Assembly: GCF_000374865.1 (NCBI RefSeq)
Contig: NZ_KB895470.1
Coordinates: 1-53,437 of the forward strand
Source: Arthrobacter sp. 135MFCol5.1
Lineage (GTDB): Bacteria > Actinomycetota > Actinomycetes > Actinomycetales > Micrococcaceae
Length of the DNA: 53,437 nucleotides
Direction: 5' to 3'
The position numbers were made by a program, and so were the translations under genes. The notes under the pieces are model-generated. The model saw only the letters and a list, made by a program, of their open reading frames with translations, was not told the DNA's origin and did no database searches. This document shows positions 33,267 to 41,340 of the stretch, one piece after another. Position 1 is the stretch's first letter. Every line of letters begins with the position of its first letter.

Positions 33267-34282
33267 CTCCCCTGGCTGCCGGCACGGTGGCGCCACGGAA
33301 CCTCCTCTTCATCGGCGGCACCGGGGTCATCAGCGCGGCGGCGGCAGAACACGCCGTCGCGCTCGGCCACCGGCTGACCATCCTGAACCGGGGCCAATCC
33401 ACCAGGCCGGTTCCGGACGGTGCTGAAGTGCTGCACGCGGACGTCCGGGATGCGGCCGCGGTCCGTGAGGTGCTGGGCGGCAGGGAGTTCGACGCCGTGG
33501 CGGACTTCATCGCCTATACCCCGGACCAGGCGCAAGCCAGCATGGATCTGTTCCGGGACCGGGCGGCACAGTACGTCTTCATCAGCTCCGCCTCCGCCTA
33601 CCAGAAGCCGCCCACCAGGCTGCCCATCCTGGAGTCCACGCCGTTGAAGAACCCCTTCTGGCAGTACTCCCGGGACAAGATCGCGTGCGAGGAGCTGTTG
33701 TTCCGGGCCTACCGGGAAGAGGACTTTCCGCTGACCGTGGTCCGGCCGTCGCACACCTACGACCGCACCAAAATCGCCATGGTGGGCGGCTGGACGGACA
33801 TCCACCGGATGCGGAGCGGGCTTCCGGTCATGGTGCACGGCGACGGTACGTCACTCTGGACGCTGACGCACAGCAAAGACTTCGCGAAGGCGTTTGTTGG
33901 CCTGCTCGGAAGGCCCCAGGCGGTGGGTGAAAGCTACACCATCACCTCCGACGAATACCTGCCGTGGAACCAGATCTACCGGCTGTTCGCCCGGGCGGCC
34001 GGCGTCCGTGAACCCGAACTGGTGCACGTGGCATCCCAGACCATCGCCGCGCACGACCAGGAACTGGGGTCAAACCTGCTGGGCGACCGGTCCCACTCGG
34101 TGGTCTTCGATAACACCAAGATCAAATCCTTGGTCACGGACTACACCGCCACCATCCCGTTTGCGGACGGAGCCCGGGAAATTGTCCAGTGGTACGACGC
34201 CCACCCGGAGCTGCAGCAGGTCAACGAGGCCTACATGCAGCTTTCGGACAAGCTCACCGGCTGGGCCCGGCAAGGCGCCTGA
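33260..34282 (+). CDS. NAD-dependent epimerase/dehydratase-like (extended SDR) protein
   Basis: A 340-residue extended SDR. The Rossmann motif is LLFIGGTGVISAAAAEHAV; the middle has VFISSASAYQKPP and YSRDKIACEELL (YxxxK), then VVRPSHTYD. It resembles the isoflavone-reductase / chloroplast RNA-binding protein-like SDRs. Substrate unknown; context suggests reductive or epimerising sugar or aromatic metabolism. The GTG at 33260 overlaps the end of the preceding reductase gene; a second GTG nine codons later is the alternative start. A perfect hairpin follows. Confidence 0.87.
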   Translation: MVTPLAAGTVAPRNLLFIGGTGVISAAAAEHAVALGHRLTILNRGQSTRPVPDGAEVLHADVRDAAAVREVLGGREFDAVADFIAYTPDQAQASMDLFRDRAAQYVFISSASAYQKPPTRLPILESTPLKNPFWQYSRDKIACEELLFRAYREEDFPLTVVRPSHTYDRTKIAMVGGWTDIHRMRSGLPVMVHGDGTSLWTLTHSKDFAKAFVGLLGRPQAVGESYTITSDEYLPWNQIYRLFARAAGVREPELVHVASQTIAAHDQELGSNLLGDRSHSVVFDNTKIKSLVTDYTATIPFADGAREIVQWYDAHPELQQVNEAYMQLSDKLTGWARQGA

Positions 34283-34297
34283 TCCGTACCTGCCGGC

Positions 34298-34337
34298 GTG
34301 GCCGGCCTGCCGCACCATCCCGCGGCAGGCCGGCCAC
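34298..34337 (+). terminator. Perfect hairpin terminator
   Basis: 16-base arms (34298-34313 and 34322-34337) with an 8-base loop directly after the epimerase-like gene; no T tract. It ends 13 bases before the -10-like TAGATT of the TetR gene. Confidence 0.75.
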
Positions 34338-34363
34338 AGTGCCGCTGTGCTAGATTTCGGCGC

Positions 34364-35080
34364 ATGACCCCACCCCCTCCCAGCCATCCTGCCGACGGGC
34401 CTGTCGCCGCCGCCATCGAACTCCTGGCAAAGCAGGGTTTCGATGCAACGTCTGTTGAGGAACTCGCGGAGGCCTCGGGCATGAGCCGCAGCACGTTCTT
34501 CCGGAGGTTCGGATCCAAGGAGGATGTGGTCTTCGCTGACCACGAGCGCATCCTGCAGCAGGTGAACACCCGGCTGGCGGACTCACGGCTGGAGCCACTG
34601 GCCGCCGTCGCGGACGCCGCGCTCCTGGTGTTCGACCACCACTTGCGGAACCGCGCAACGTCCCTGGCCCGGTACGGGCTCCTGCAGGCGGTGCCGGCCC
34701 TCCGGGACCGGGAACTGGTCACCTCCCACCGCTATGAACGGGCATTCCTGCGGTACCTCAACGACACCCTGCCCAGGGACGGCCGCCGCGAGTACGCGGC
34801 CGTTGCCTTCGCCGCAGCCGTGGTGGCCGTGCACAACGCCTTCCTGCGGCAGTGGCTTCGCGCGCCCTTCGCGGCCGGGGAATCCGGGCAGCCTGACAGG
34901 TCGGCAGCCCTCGCCCGTGAACTCGCGGCCCTGGCCGAAACGTTCCGGCCAACCCTCCTCGGTCCCGGCGCCCCTGTTGACGCCACGGAGCAAAGGGCGG
35001 CCACCGTCGTCGTCACCGTGCTCGCCGGCCCGGCAGACAAGGATGCCATCGCCCGGGCGGTCCGCGATGCGTTGCCCTGA
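34364..35080 (+). CDS. TetR-family regulator next to acyl-CoA genes
   Basis: A 238-residue regulator with an N-terminal TetR helix-turn-helix (AAIELLAKQGFDATSVEELAEASGMSRSTFFRRFGSKEDVVFADHE, about residues 15-60) and a helical ligand domain with a C-terminal extension. It precedes an acyl-CoA dehydrogenase, thiolase and acyl-CoA ligase run on the same strand and probably senses an acyl-CoA or acid. There is no Shine-Dalgarno; TAGATT (34351-34356) lies 7 bases before the ATG, a leaderless-type start. Confidence 0.88.
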   Translation: MTPPPPSHPADGPVAAAIELLAKQGFDATSVEELAEASGMSRSTFFRRFGSKEDVVFADHERILQQVNTRLADSRLEPLAAVADAALLVFDHHLRNRATSLARYGLLQAVPALRDRELVTSHRYERAFLRYLNDTLPRDGRREYAAVAFAAAVVAVHNAFLRQWLRAPFAAGESGQPDRSAALARELAALAETFRPTLLGPGAPVDATEQRAATVVVTVLAGPADKDAIARAVRDALP

Positions 35081-35108
35081 CGCCCAGCCGCATCTGGTAC
35101 GGAGTTTC

Positions 35109-35138
35109 TTGACGTGGAACTGCGTTTCAGTGCATTCT
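35109..35138 (+). promoter_or_regulatory. Possible promoter of the acyl-CoA operon
   Basis: TTGACG (35109-35114) and CATTCT (35133-35138) are 18 bases apart. ACTG-CGTTT-CAGT inside the spacer is a short palindrome that could be a TetR half-site pair. The -10 is weak. Confidence 0.35.
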
Positions 35139-35206
35139 TAGTCGGTGCGGCGTGAGCCACATCACCCGGGTGGCCCGCAGCCGCCGCTGAACCAGAGGAT
35201 GCAGAC

Positions 35207-36463
35207 ATGACGACGACGTCGCCCAGCCCAGCACCCACCGTCACCGGCGGTGCGCCGGACTTCCCGGCCGGGACGGTGGAACCCGAGTACCTTCTCACCG
35301 AGGCCCTCGGCACCGATCCCGCCTCCGTCTTCGCCGGCATCAGCGCCGAGGACCGGAAGTACTGGGACCGCGCCCGCTGCTTCGTCCAGGAGGAAGTCCT
35401 CCCCGTCATTGACGGCTACTGGGAGCGCGGCGAGTACCCGCTCCACCTCCTCCACCGCCTCGGCGAACTGGACCTGCTCCGCGACGGCACCGCCGTGGAC
35501 GGCTTCGAACCGATGAGCAGCATGGCCGCCGGACTGGTGAACATGGAAATCAGCCGCGGGGACGGATCCGTGGCCACCATGATCGCGGTCCAGGGCGGCC
35601 TCGCCCTGCGGTCCGTCGCCGAGTGCGGATCCGAGGCGCAGAAGGAACGCTGGCTGCCCGCGATCGCCCGCGGAACCGAGTACGCAGCCTTTGCCCTCAC
35701 AGAGCCCACCCATGGATCCGACTCCGTAGCCCTGGAAACCACGGCAACCCGCACTGACGGCGGATTCCTGCTCAATGGCGAAAAGAAGTGGATCGGCAAC
35801 GGCTCCATCGGCGGGGTCAGCGTTGTCTGGGCGCGCGGCGACGATGGCCAGGTGCACGGCTACCTGGTCCCCCAGGATTCCCCCGGCTACGCCGCCACCA
35901 GGATCGAGGGCAAGCTGGCCCTTCGCGCCATCTGGCAGGCCCACATCCGGCTGGAGAACGTCTTCGTCCCCGAAAGCAACGTCCTGCCGGGCGCACGCAC
36001 GTTCAAGGACACCGCCCGCGTCCTGTTGGCGACCCGGCTCGGCGTGGCCTGGTCCGCCGTCGGGCATGCCACGGCCTGCTACGAGACAGCCGTCCAGTAC
36101 GCCAAGCAGCGCAAGCAGTTCGGCCGGCCGCTGGCCGCGTCCCAGATCATCCAGGAGCGCCTGGCGCGGATGCTCAGCGAACTGGCCACCATGCAGCTCA
36201 TGGTGGTGCAGATGACCCGGCTCGACGAAGCCGGAACGCTGACCCCGGAGCAGGCCTCGCTGGTCAAGTACACCTGCACCCGGACGGCCCGCGGGATCGC
36301 CTCCAATGCCCGCGACATGTTGGGCGGCAACGGCATCCTGCTGGCCAACCGGGTGGCCCGGCACCTGGCCGATATCGAAGCGATCCATACCTACGAAGGC
36401 ACCGAAACCGTGCAGGCCCTGATCATCGGCCGCGGCATCACGGGTGTCTCCGCCTTCGCCTGA
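35207..36463 (+). CDS. Acyl-CoA dehydrogenase, glutaryl-CoA dehydrogenase-like
   Basis: A 418-residue flavoenzyme that makes the first alpha,beta-double bond in acyl-CoA oxidation. Landmarks: FALTEPTHGSDSVALETTA (FAD site), GFLLNGEKKWIGNG, and the C-terminal IHTYEGTETVQALIIGRGITG with the catalytic base Glu at about residue 397. The TYEGT ending is the glutaryl-CoA dehydrogenase / plant ACX4 type. Substrate chain length cannot be read. It is first of three genes on one strand, 48 bases before the thiolase gene. Confidence 0.91.
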   Translation: MTTTSPSPAPTVTGGAPDFPAGTVEPEYLLTEALGTDPASVFAGISAEDRKYWDRARCFVQEEVLPVIDGYWERGEYPLHLLHRLGELDLLRDGTAVDGFEPMSSMAAGLVNMEISRGDGSVATMIAVQGGLALRSVAECGSEAQKERWLPAIARGTEYAAFALTEPTHGSDSVALETTATRTDGGFLLNGEKKWIGNGSIGGVSVVWARGDDGQVHGYLVPQDSPGYAATRIEGKLALRAIWQAHIRLENVFVPESNVLPGARTFKDTARVLLATRLGVAWSAVGHATACYETAVQYAKQRKQFGRPLAASQIIQERLARMLSELATMQLMVVQMTRLDEAGTLTPEQASLVKYTCTRTARGIASNARDMLGGNGILLANRVARHLADIEAIHTYEGTETVQALIIGRGITGVSAFA

Positions 36464-36511
36464 CCCTTACCGGCTGACTTTGGCCGCCCCATCGTCCCGA
36501 AAGGACTGTTC

Positions 36512-37708
36512 TTGAACCAGAACGCCAACATCCCCGTCATCCTCGGCGGCGCCCGGACACCTTTTGGCAGGTTCCGCGGCGGCCTCACCCCCTTCTCCTC
36601 GAGCGAGCTGGGCGCCCACGCGATCCGGGCGGCGCTGGAACGGACGGGCGTGGCCCCGGAACTCATCGGAGCCGTCATCGTGGGGCAGGTCATCCAGGCC
36701 GGGGCCGGCCAGGGCCCGGCGCGGCAGGCCAGCCTGGCCGCCGGCATCGGCTGGGACGTTCCCACCATCACCATCAACAAGCTCTGCCTGTCCGGCCTGA
36801 CGGCAGTCATTGATGCCGCCCGGATGATCCGCACCGGCGAAGCCGACTTCATTGTCGCCGCCGGCCAGGAGTCCATGACCAATGCGCCGCACCTGGTCCC
36901 CGGGCTGCGCGCCGGCGTCGTCATCGGCGATGCCCCCATGCTGGACTCCCTGAACCATGACGGGCTCCAGGATCCGGTGAGCGGCAAACTGATGGGCGAG
37001 GCAACTGACGCCGGAAATGTTGAGCGCGGGATCACCCGTGCCGAGCAGGACGCCGTGGCCGCCCGCTCGCACCAGCGTGCCGAAGCGGCGCGCGCTTCCG
37101 GTGCCCTGGCAGAGGAAATCGCGCCGATCCAGGTACCGCAGCGCAAGGGCCCCGCCGTGACCCTTGAGCACGACGAGGGCATCCGGCCGGACACCACGGC
37201 CGAATCGCTGGCGCAGCTCCGGCCTGCCTTCTCAAAGGATGCCGCAGCCACCATCACCGCCGGCTCGGCGTCGCCCCTGTCCGACGGCGCGGCGGCGCTG
37301 GTGATTGCCAGCAAGGCCGCCGCCATCGCCGCGGGGCTGGAATGGATCGCCGAGATCGGCGCACACGGCCAGACTGCAGGCCCGGACGGATCGCTGCACT
37401 CCCAGCCCGCCCGGGCCATCGAGCGTGCCCTCAAGGTCGAGGGCCTCAGCACGCAGGACCTCGACCTGGTGGAAATCAACGAGGCCTTCGCCTCGGTCCT
37501 GATCCAGTCCGCGAACGATCTTGGAATCGACGCCGAAACGGTCAACGCCGAGGGCGGGGCGATTGCCCTGGGCCACCCCGTCGGCGCCTCGGGCGCCCGC
37601 CTGGTGCTGCACCAGGCATTGGCGCTGAAACGGCGTGGCGGCGGCACCGGCGTCGTAGCCCTCTGCGGGGGCGGCGGCCAAGGCGACGCCCTCATCCTCA
37701 AAGCCTGA
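36512..37708 (+). CDS. Acetyl-CoA C-acyltransferase (thiolase)
   Basis: A 398-residue thiolase, degrading or making beta-ketoacyl-CoA. Catalytic residues: Cys92 in INKLCLSG, His in EGGAIALGHPVGASG and Cys in VALCGGGGQGDA; also EINEAFASVL. It is of the degradative / acetoacetyl-CoA type. The start is a TTG with AAAGGA 7 bases upstream. The next gene, an acyl-CoA ligase, starts 40 bases later. There is no enoyl-CoA hydratase or hydroxyacyl-CoA dehydrogenase in the cluster, so the middle beta-oxidation steps must come from elsewhere. Confidence 0.93.
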   Translation: MNQNANIPVILGGARTPFGRFRGGLTPFSSSELGAHAIRAALERTGVAPELIGAVIVGQVIQAGAGQGPARQASLAAGIGWDVPTITINKLCLSGLTAVIDAARMIRTGEADFIVAAGQESMTNAPHLVPGLRAGVVIGDAPMLDSLNHDGLQDPVSGKLMGEATDAGNVERGITRAEQDAVAARSHQRAEAARASGALAEEIAPIQVPQRKGPAVTLEHDEGIRPDTTAESLAQLRPAFSKDAAATITAGSASPLSDGAAALVIASKAAAIAAGLEWIAEIGAHGQTAGPDGSLHSQPARAIERALKVEGLSTQDLDLVEINEAFASVLIQSANDLGIDAETVNAEGGAIALGHPVGASGARLVLHQALALKRRGGGTGVVALCGGGGQGDALILKA

Positions 37709-37748
37709 CCCTCCCACCAGCGAGTCCCTCCCACCAAGGAAGCAGGCC

Positions 37749-39305
37749 ATGACCAACACCAGCACCGCCGACGGTTTTGCCACCATCTCCGTCGCCGCCA
37801 TCCTGGCCGAATCGGCACACCGGACCCCGGACAGCGTTGCCCTCGTCGTCGGTGAGGACCAGGTCAGCTACCGGGACCTGTGGAGCCAGACCCGCGCCTA
37901 CGCCGGAGCGTTGCGGGCCCGCGGCATAGGTCCGGGAGACGCCGTCGCCGTCCTGATTCCCAACGTTCCGGACTTCGCGCGGGTTTATTACGCCATCCTG
38001 TCCCTGGGCGCCATCGTGGTCCCCGTGCACGCCTTGCTCAAGGCCCGTGAGATCGAATATGTCCTGCAGGACAGCGGGGCCGGGCTGCTGATCTGCGCTG
38101 CCCCGCTCCTGGCCGAGGGTGCGGCGGGTGCTGCCGCCAGCGGAGTGGACGTGGTGACGGTGTTGGCACCGGACGACGACGGGTTCCCCCGGCTGGAGAC
38201 GGAGGCCGCCGCCGCCGACCCCATCCGGACCTATGAACCCTGCCGCCCCTCGGACACGGCCACCATCCTTTACACCTCGGGCACCACGGGCAAACCGAAA
38301 GGGGCGCTGGGCACGCACTTCGCCCTGGTGGAACAGACCAGCGTCCTGCTCACCAGCGTGATGGACTTCCGGCCCGGCGACGTCCTGTTCGGTGGACTGC
38401 CCCTGTTCCACACCTTTGGCCAGACCGTTGTCCTCAACACGGGACTCCGCGCCGGCGCCACGATCGTCCTGATGCCGCGATTCACCGGCGCAGACGCCCT
38501 GCAGCTGCTGGTAAAGCACGACGTGAACATCTTCCTCGGCGTGCCCACCATGTACGTGGCTCTCCTGGAAGCCGCCAAGTCAGCGCCTGAACGGCCGGCG
38601 GCCTTGCGGTACGGCATCTCCGGCGGGGCCTCCCTTCCGCTGGCCGTGATGGACCGGTTCCGCGACGTCTTTGGGGTGGAAATCCATGAAGGCTACGGCC
38701 TCACCGAGACCTCCCCGGTGGCCGCCTTCAACCACGTGGGCACCCCTCCCCGGCCGGGAACCATCGGGGTCCCGATCTGGGGCGTGGACATCGAGATCGC
38801 CCGTCCCGAGACGGTGGAAAGCATCGAACTGCTGCCCAACGGGGAACTGGGCGAGCTCGTGATCCGCGGACACCTGCTGATGAAGGGCTACCTCAACCGC
38901 CCGGAGGCAACGGCAGAAGCCGTGGTGGACGGCTGGTTCCGCAGCGGCGACCTTGGGACAAAGGACGACGACGGCTACCTCACCATCGTGGACCGCAAGA
39001 AGGACATGATCATCCGCAACGGATACAACGTCTATCCCCGGGAGGTGGAGGAAGTCCTGCTGACCCACCCGGCCGTGGTCAGCGCCGCCGTTTACGGAAT
39101 TCCGGACGAGATGCATGGGCAGGAGATCGCGGCCGCAATCGTACTGGACCCGGGAGCCGCCGTCACCGAATCCGAGCTGGTCGAGTTCGCCAGCACCCGA
39201 CTGGCGGCCTACAAGTACCCGCGGGTGGTCAGGATCCTCTCCGAACTGCCCCTCGGACCAAGTGGAAAGATCCTCAAGCGGAAACTGGCCGGGGACGCCG
39301 GCTAA
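37749..39305 (+). CDS. Long-chain/medium-chain acyl-CoA ligase (AMP-binding)
   Basis: A 518-residue ANL-family ligase that activates a carboxylic acid with ATP and CoA. Motifs: YTSGTTGKPKG (P-loop), EGYGLTETSPVA (A5), GWFRSGDLGTKDDDGYLTIVDRKKDMIIRNGYNVYP (hinge and A8), and the adenylating Lys in GPSGKILKRKLAG. AAGGAAGCAGGCC precedes the ATG. With the dehydrogenase and thiolase it could convert a fatty or dicarboxylic acid to acetyl-CoA; the exact substrate is open. Confidence 0.93.
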   Translation: MTNTSTADGFATISVAAILAESAHRTPDSVALVVGEDQVSYRDLWSQTRAYAGALRARGIGPGDAVAVLIPNVPDFARVYYAILSLGAIVVPVHALLKAREIEYVLQDSGAGLLICAAPLLAEGAAGAAASGVDVVTVLAPDDDGFPRLETEAAAADPIRTYEPCRPSDTATILYTSGTTGKPKGALGTHFALVEQTSVLLTSVMDFRPGDVLFGGLPLFHTFGQTVVLNTGLRAGATIVLMPRFTGADALQLLVKHDVNIFLGVPTMYVALLEAAKSAPERPAALRYGISGGASLPLAVMDRFRDVFGVEIHEGYGLTETSPVAAFNHVGTPPRPGTIGVPIWGVDIEIARPETVESIELLPNGELGELVIRGHLLMKGYLNRPEATAEAVVDGWFRSGDLGTKDDDGYLTIVDRKKDMIIRNGYNVYPREVEEVLLTHPAVVSAAVYGIPDEMHGQEIAAAIVLDPGAAVTESELVEFASTRLAAYKYPRVVRILSELPLGPSGKILKRKLAGDAG

Positions 39306-39404
39306 GCCCGCGGGACCGGCACACCGGAGGACAAACCCCAAAGCTTCCCCCGAAACCTCATGGACGAAGGCACCGCCGCGGCCGATTCAGGGCAGACTGA
39401 TGCC

Positions 39405-40238
39405 ATGACACTTGCACCGCTCATCCCCCTCAATGACGGCAACAGCATTCCCCAAATGGGCCTTGGCACCTGGCCGCTGGACGACGACCAGGTGGCTGCC
39501 GCCGTCGTACATGCCGTGGAAGCCGGGTACCGGCACATCGATACCGCCGTGAAGTACGCCAACGAACGCGGCGTGGGCAACGGCATCCGGGCGAGCGGAC
39601 TGGACCGCAGCGAGCTCTTCATCACCACCAAGCTCGACGGTGAGTTCCAGGGCCACGACCGCGCCGTCTCAGGACTGGAAGGCTCGCTGAAACGCCTGGG
39701 CCTGGAGTACGTGGACCTTCTGCTGATCCATTGGCCCCTCCCGGGCAGGGACCAATATATTTCCACCTGGCAGACGTTCGAGCGGCTGCAGGCGGAGGGG
39801 AAGGCCAGGTCCATTGGGGTGTCCAACTTCAAGCCGTCGCACCTGGAGCGCCTGATGGCGGAGACGGACGTGGTGCCCGCGGTCAACCAGGTCCAGCTCA
39901 GCCCCGCAATTACCCGGACCGCTGAGCGCGAATTCCATGCCAGGCACGGGATCGTCACGGAATCCTACAGCCCATTGGGCGGATCCGGAGCGGGTTTGCT
40001 GGGTGCCCCCATTCTGGCGCAACTGGCGGAAAAACACGGGAAAACATCCGGCCAGCTGGTCCTGCGATGGCACATACAAAACGGATTGGTAACGATTCCC
40101 AAGACCTCTTCCCCGGAGCGGATGCGGGAGAATCTGGACGTGTTCGATTTCGCCCTGGATCCGCAGGATCTAGCGGAACTTTCGGTATTGGACGAGGGTC
40201 CCGGCGCCGGCAACGATTCCGACAAAACCGGGCATTAA
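39405..40238 (+). CDS. Aldo/keto reductase (2,5-diketogluconate reductase type)
   Basis: A 277-residue reductase with Asp and Tyr in YRHIDTAVKYANE, Lys in FITTKLDG, His in LLIHWPLP and IPKTSSPERMRENL at the cofactor end. The frame opens at 39360, but the homology and CAGACT ending 6 bases before the ATG at 39405 favour the later, leaderless-type start. It is about 100 bases downstream of the ligase gene and may be a separate unit. Confidence 0.9.
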   Translation: MTLAPLIPLNDGNSIPQMGLGTWPLDDDQVAAAVVHAVEAGYRHIDTAVKYANERGVGNGIRASGLDRSELFITTKLDGEFQGHDRAVSGLEGSLKRLGLEYVDLLLIHWPLPGRDQYISTWQTFERLQAEGKARSIGVSNFKPSHLERLMAETDVVPAVNQVQLSPAITRTAEREFHARHGIVTESYSPLGGSGAGLLGAPILAQLAEKHGKTSGQLVLRWHIQNGLVTIPKTSSPERMRENLDVFDFALDPQDLAELSVLDEGPGAGNDSDKTGH

Positions 40239-40283
40239 GAACAGCCTGGACAGCACTTTTCCAAAAAACAGGTTGGCAAATAG

Positions 40284-40303
40284 ATAGTAAGCATGATTAC
40301 TAT
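40284..40303. promoter_or_regulatory. TAAGCATG palindrome before the GlsB-type gene
   Basis: ATAGTAAGCATGATTACTAT is a palindrome with two mismatched positions, about 66 bases before the ATG at 40369. Related words stand at 21015 and near 5978 before other small-protein genes. It lies in an A/T-rich patch. Confidence 0.5.
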
Positions 40304-40322
40304 TGAGCCAGAAGGATGAAGT

Positions 40323-40341
40323 GCCTCCGGGACCCGGAGGC
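40323..40341 (+). other. Small hairpin in the GlsB-type gene leader
   Basis: GCCTCCGG-GAC-CCGGAGGC is a perfect 8-base stem with a 3-base loop, 28 bases before the start codon. It would form in the 5' leader if transcription begins near the palindrome upstream. Confidence 0.45.
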
Positions 40342-40368
40342 CTCCTCTACCTAGGAAGAGAGCAACAA

Positions 40369-40632
40369 ATGGGATTTATTGCATTTCTGATTCTCGGACT
40401 TATCGCTGGTGCGATCGCTAAGGCGATCCTCCCGGGCAGGCAGGGTGGCGGCTGGGTCGTCACGCTGATCCTGGGCGTTGTTGGCGCGCTCCTCGGCGGC
40501 TGGCTGGGCGGAATGATCTTCGGCAGTGGACTGCAGGAGTTCTTCTCCATCCAGACGTGGCTGCTGGCGATCGTCGGCTCGCTGATCGTCCTTGCCATCT
40601 ACGGCATGGTCACTCGGCGCAGCGCCCGCTAA
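40369..40632 (+). CDS. GlsB/YeaQ/YmgE-family small membrane protein
   Basis: An 87-residue protein with three TM helices and the family's Gly-rich signature (GFIAFLILGLIAGAIAKAILPGRQGGG ... GVVGALLGGWLGG). In firmicutes and enterobacteria, members are stress-induced membrane proteins. The frame opens at 40303, but AGGAAGAG at 40353-40360 fixes the ATG at 40369. It is followed by a terminator and the YtxH gene, another envelope/stress-type protein. Confidence 0.93.
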   Translation: MGFIAFLILGLIAGAIAKAILPGRQGGGWVVTLILGVVGALLGGWLGGMIFGSGLQEFFSIQTWLLAIVGSLIVLAIYGMVTRRSAR

Positions 40633-40651
40633 CAGCTCGGGCAAGCCAGGA

Positions 40652-40684
40652 AGCCGGCTTGGGGACACCCTCCCCAGGCCGGCT
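40652..40684 (+). terminator. Hairpin terminator after GlsB-type gene
   Basis: 14-base arms (40652-40665 and 40671-40684) with one G-T-type mismatch and a 5-base loop, followed by TTCATTTTCT. Confidence 0.8.
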
Positions 40685-40757
40685 TTCATTTTCTCCGGCA
40701 ACGGGTGCCCCCGCGTATGCCGGAACTGACAACCCTCTCGCAGAGCAGGAGTTCATC

Positions 40758-41159
40758 ATGAAAAACAAGCTTCTTTTGGGTGTGGGCGTGGCTGTCGGCT
40801 ACGTTCTCGGCTCACGGTCCGGCCGTGCAGCGTATGAGAAGCTGAAAGCCCGCGCGGCCGGCCTGTGGGACAGCAAGCCGGTTCAGGACAAGGTGGCAGC
40901 AGCCACGGAGGCCGTCAAGGAAAAGGCCCCCGAAGTGGCCGACCAGCTCGGCGAAGCCGCCCGCAGGGCAGGCACTGTGGTTGGCTCCGCACTGCACCGC
41001 GAGGGTGCCTCCGACGGGAGCCGGACCTCCGCCACCGTTACCGGCACCCCACCGGCTGAGAGTGCGGCGGGGCTGGGCGAGGACCACATTCCCGCCCACA
41101 GCACCCACCCGGAGACCACCAACCTTGGCACCTCGGACGCGACCGCAGGAAAGGCCTGA
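40758..41159 (+). CDS. YtxH-domain-like small protein
   Basis: A 133-residue protein with an N-terminal membrane-associated segment (LLLGVGVAVGYVLGSRSGR), an amphipathic Ala/Lys/Glu-rich helix (about 25-75) and a disordered Thr/Ser/Pro-rich tail. This matches the YtxH general-stress pattern; function unknown. AGCAGGAG lies 6 bases before the ATG. With the GlsB-type gene immediately upstream it suggests a small stress-envelope locus. Confidence 0.82.
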   Translation: MKNKLLLGVGVAVGYVLGSRSGRAAYEKLKARAAGLWDSKPVQDKVAAATEAVKEKAPEVADQLGEAARRAGTVVGSALHREGASDGSRTSATVTGTPPAESAAGLGEDHIPAHSTHPETTNLGTSDATAGKA

Positions 41160-41340
41160 CTCCAGGTCTATTTGTTTGCATTTAGCGCTGCGGCCGTGTG
41201 ACAAGCACAGCCGGCCAGTGTTGTGCTACAACTGAATCGCCTTGCTGGCCGTCGCGATCCTTGGGGGACGCGGCGGCCGGCATCGTCTTAAGTGTGGCGG
41301 GGTCACTTCCTTAGGCAAAATTCCTGCCCCGCGACAGCAC

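Noticed and set aside
41194..41213. TGTGACAAGCACA as a CRP/GlxR site
   Set aside because: The half-sites are 4 rather than 6 bases apart and the right half lacks the T, so it does not fit the consensus.
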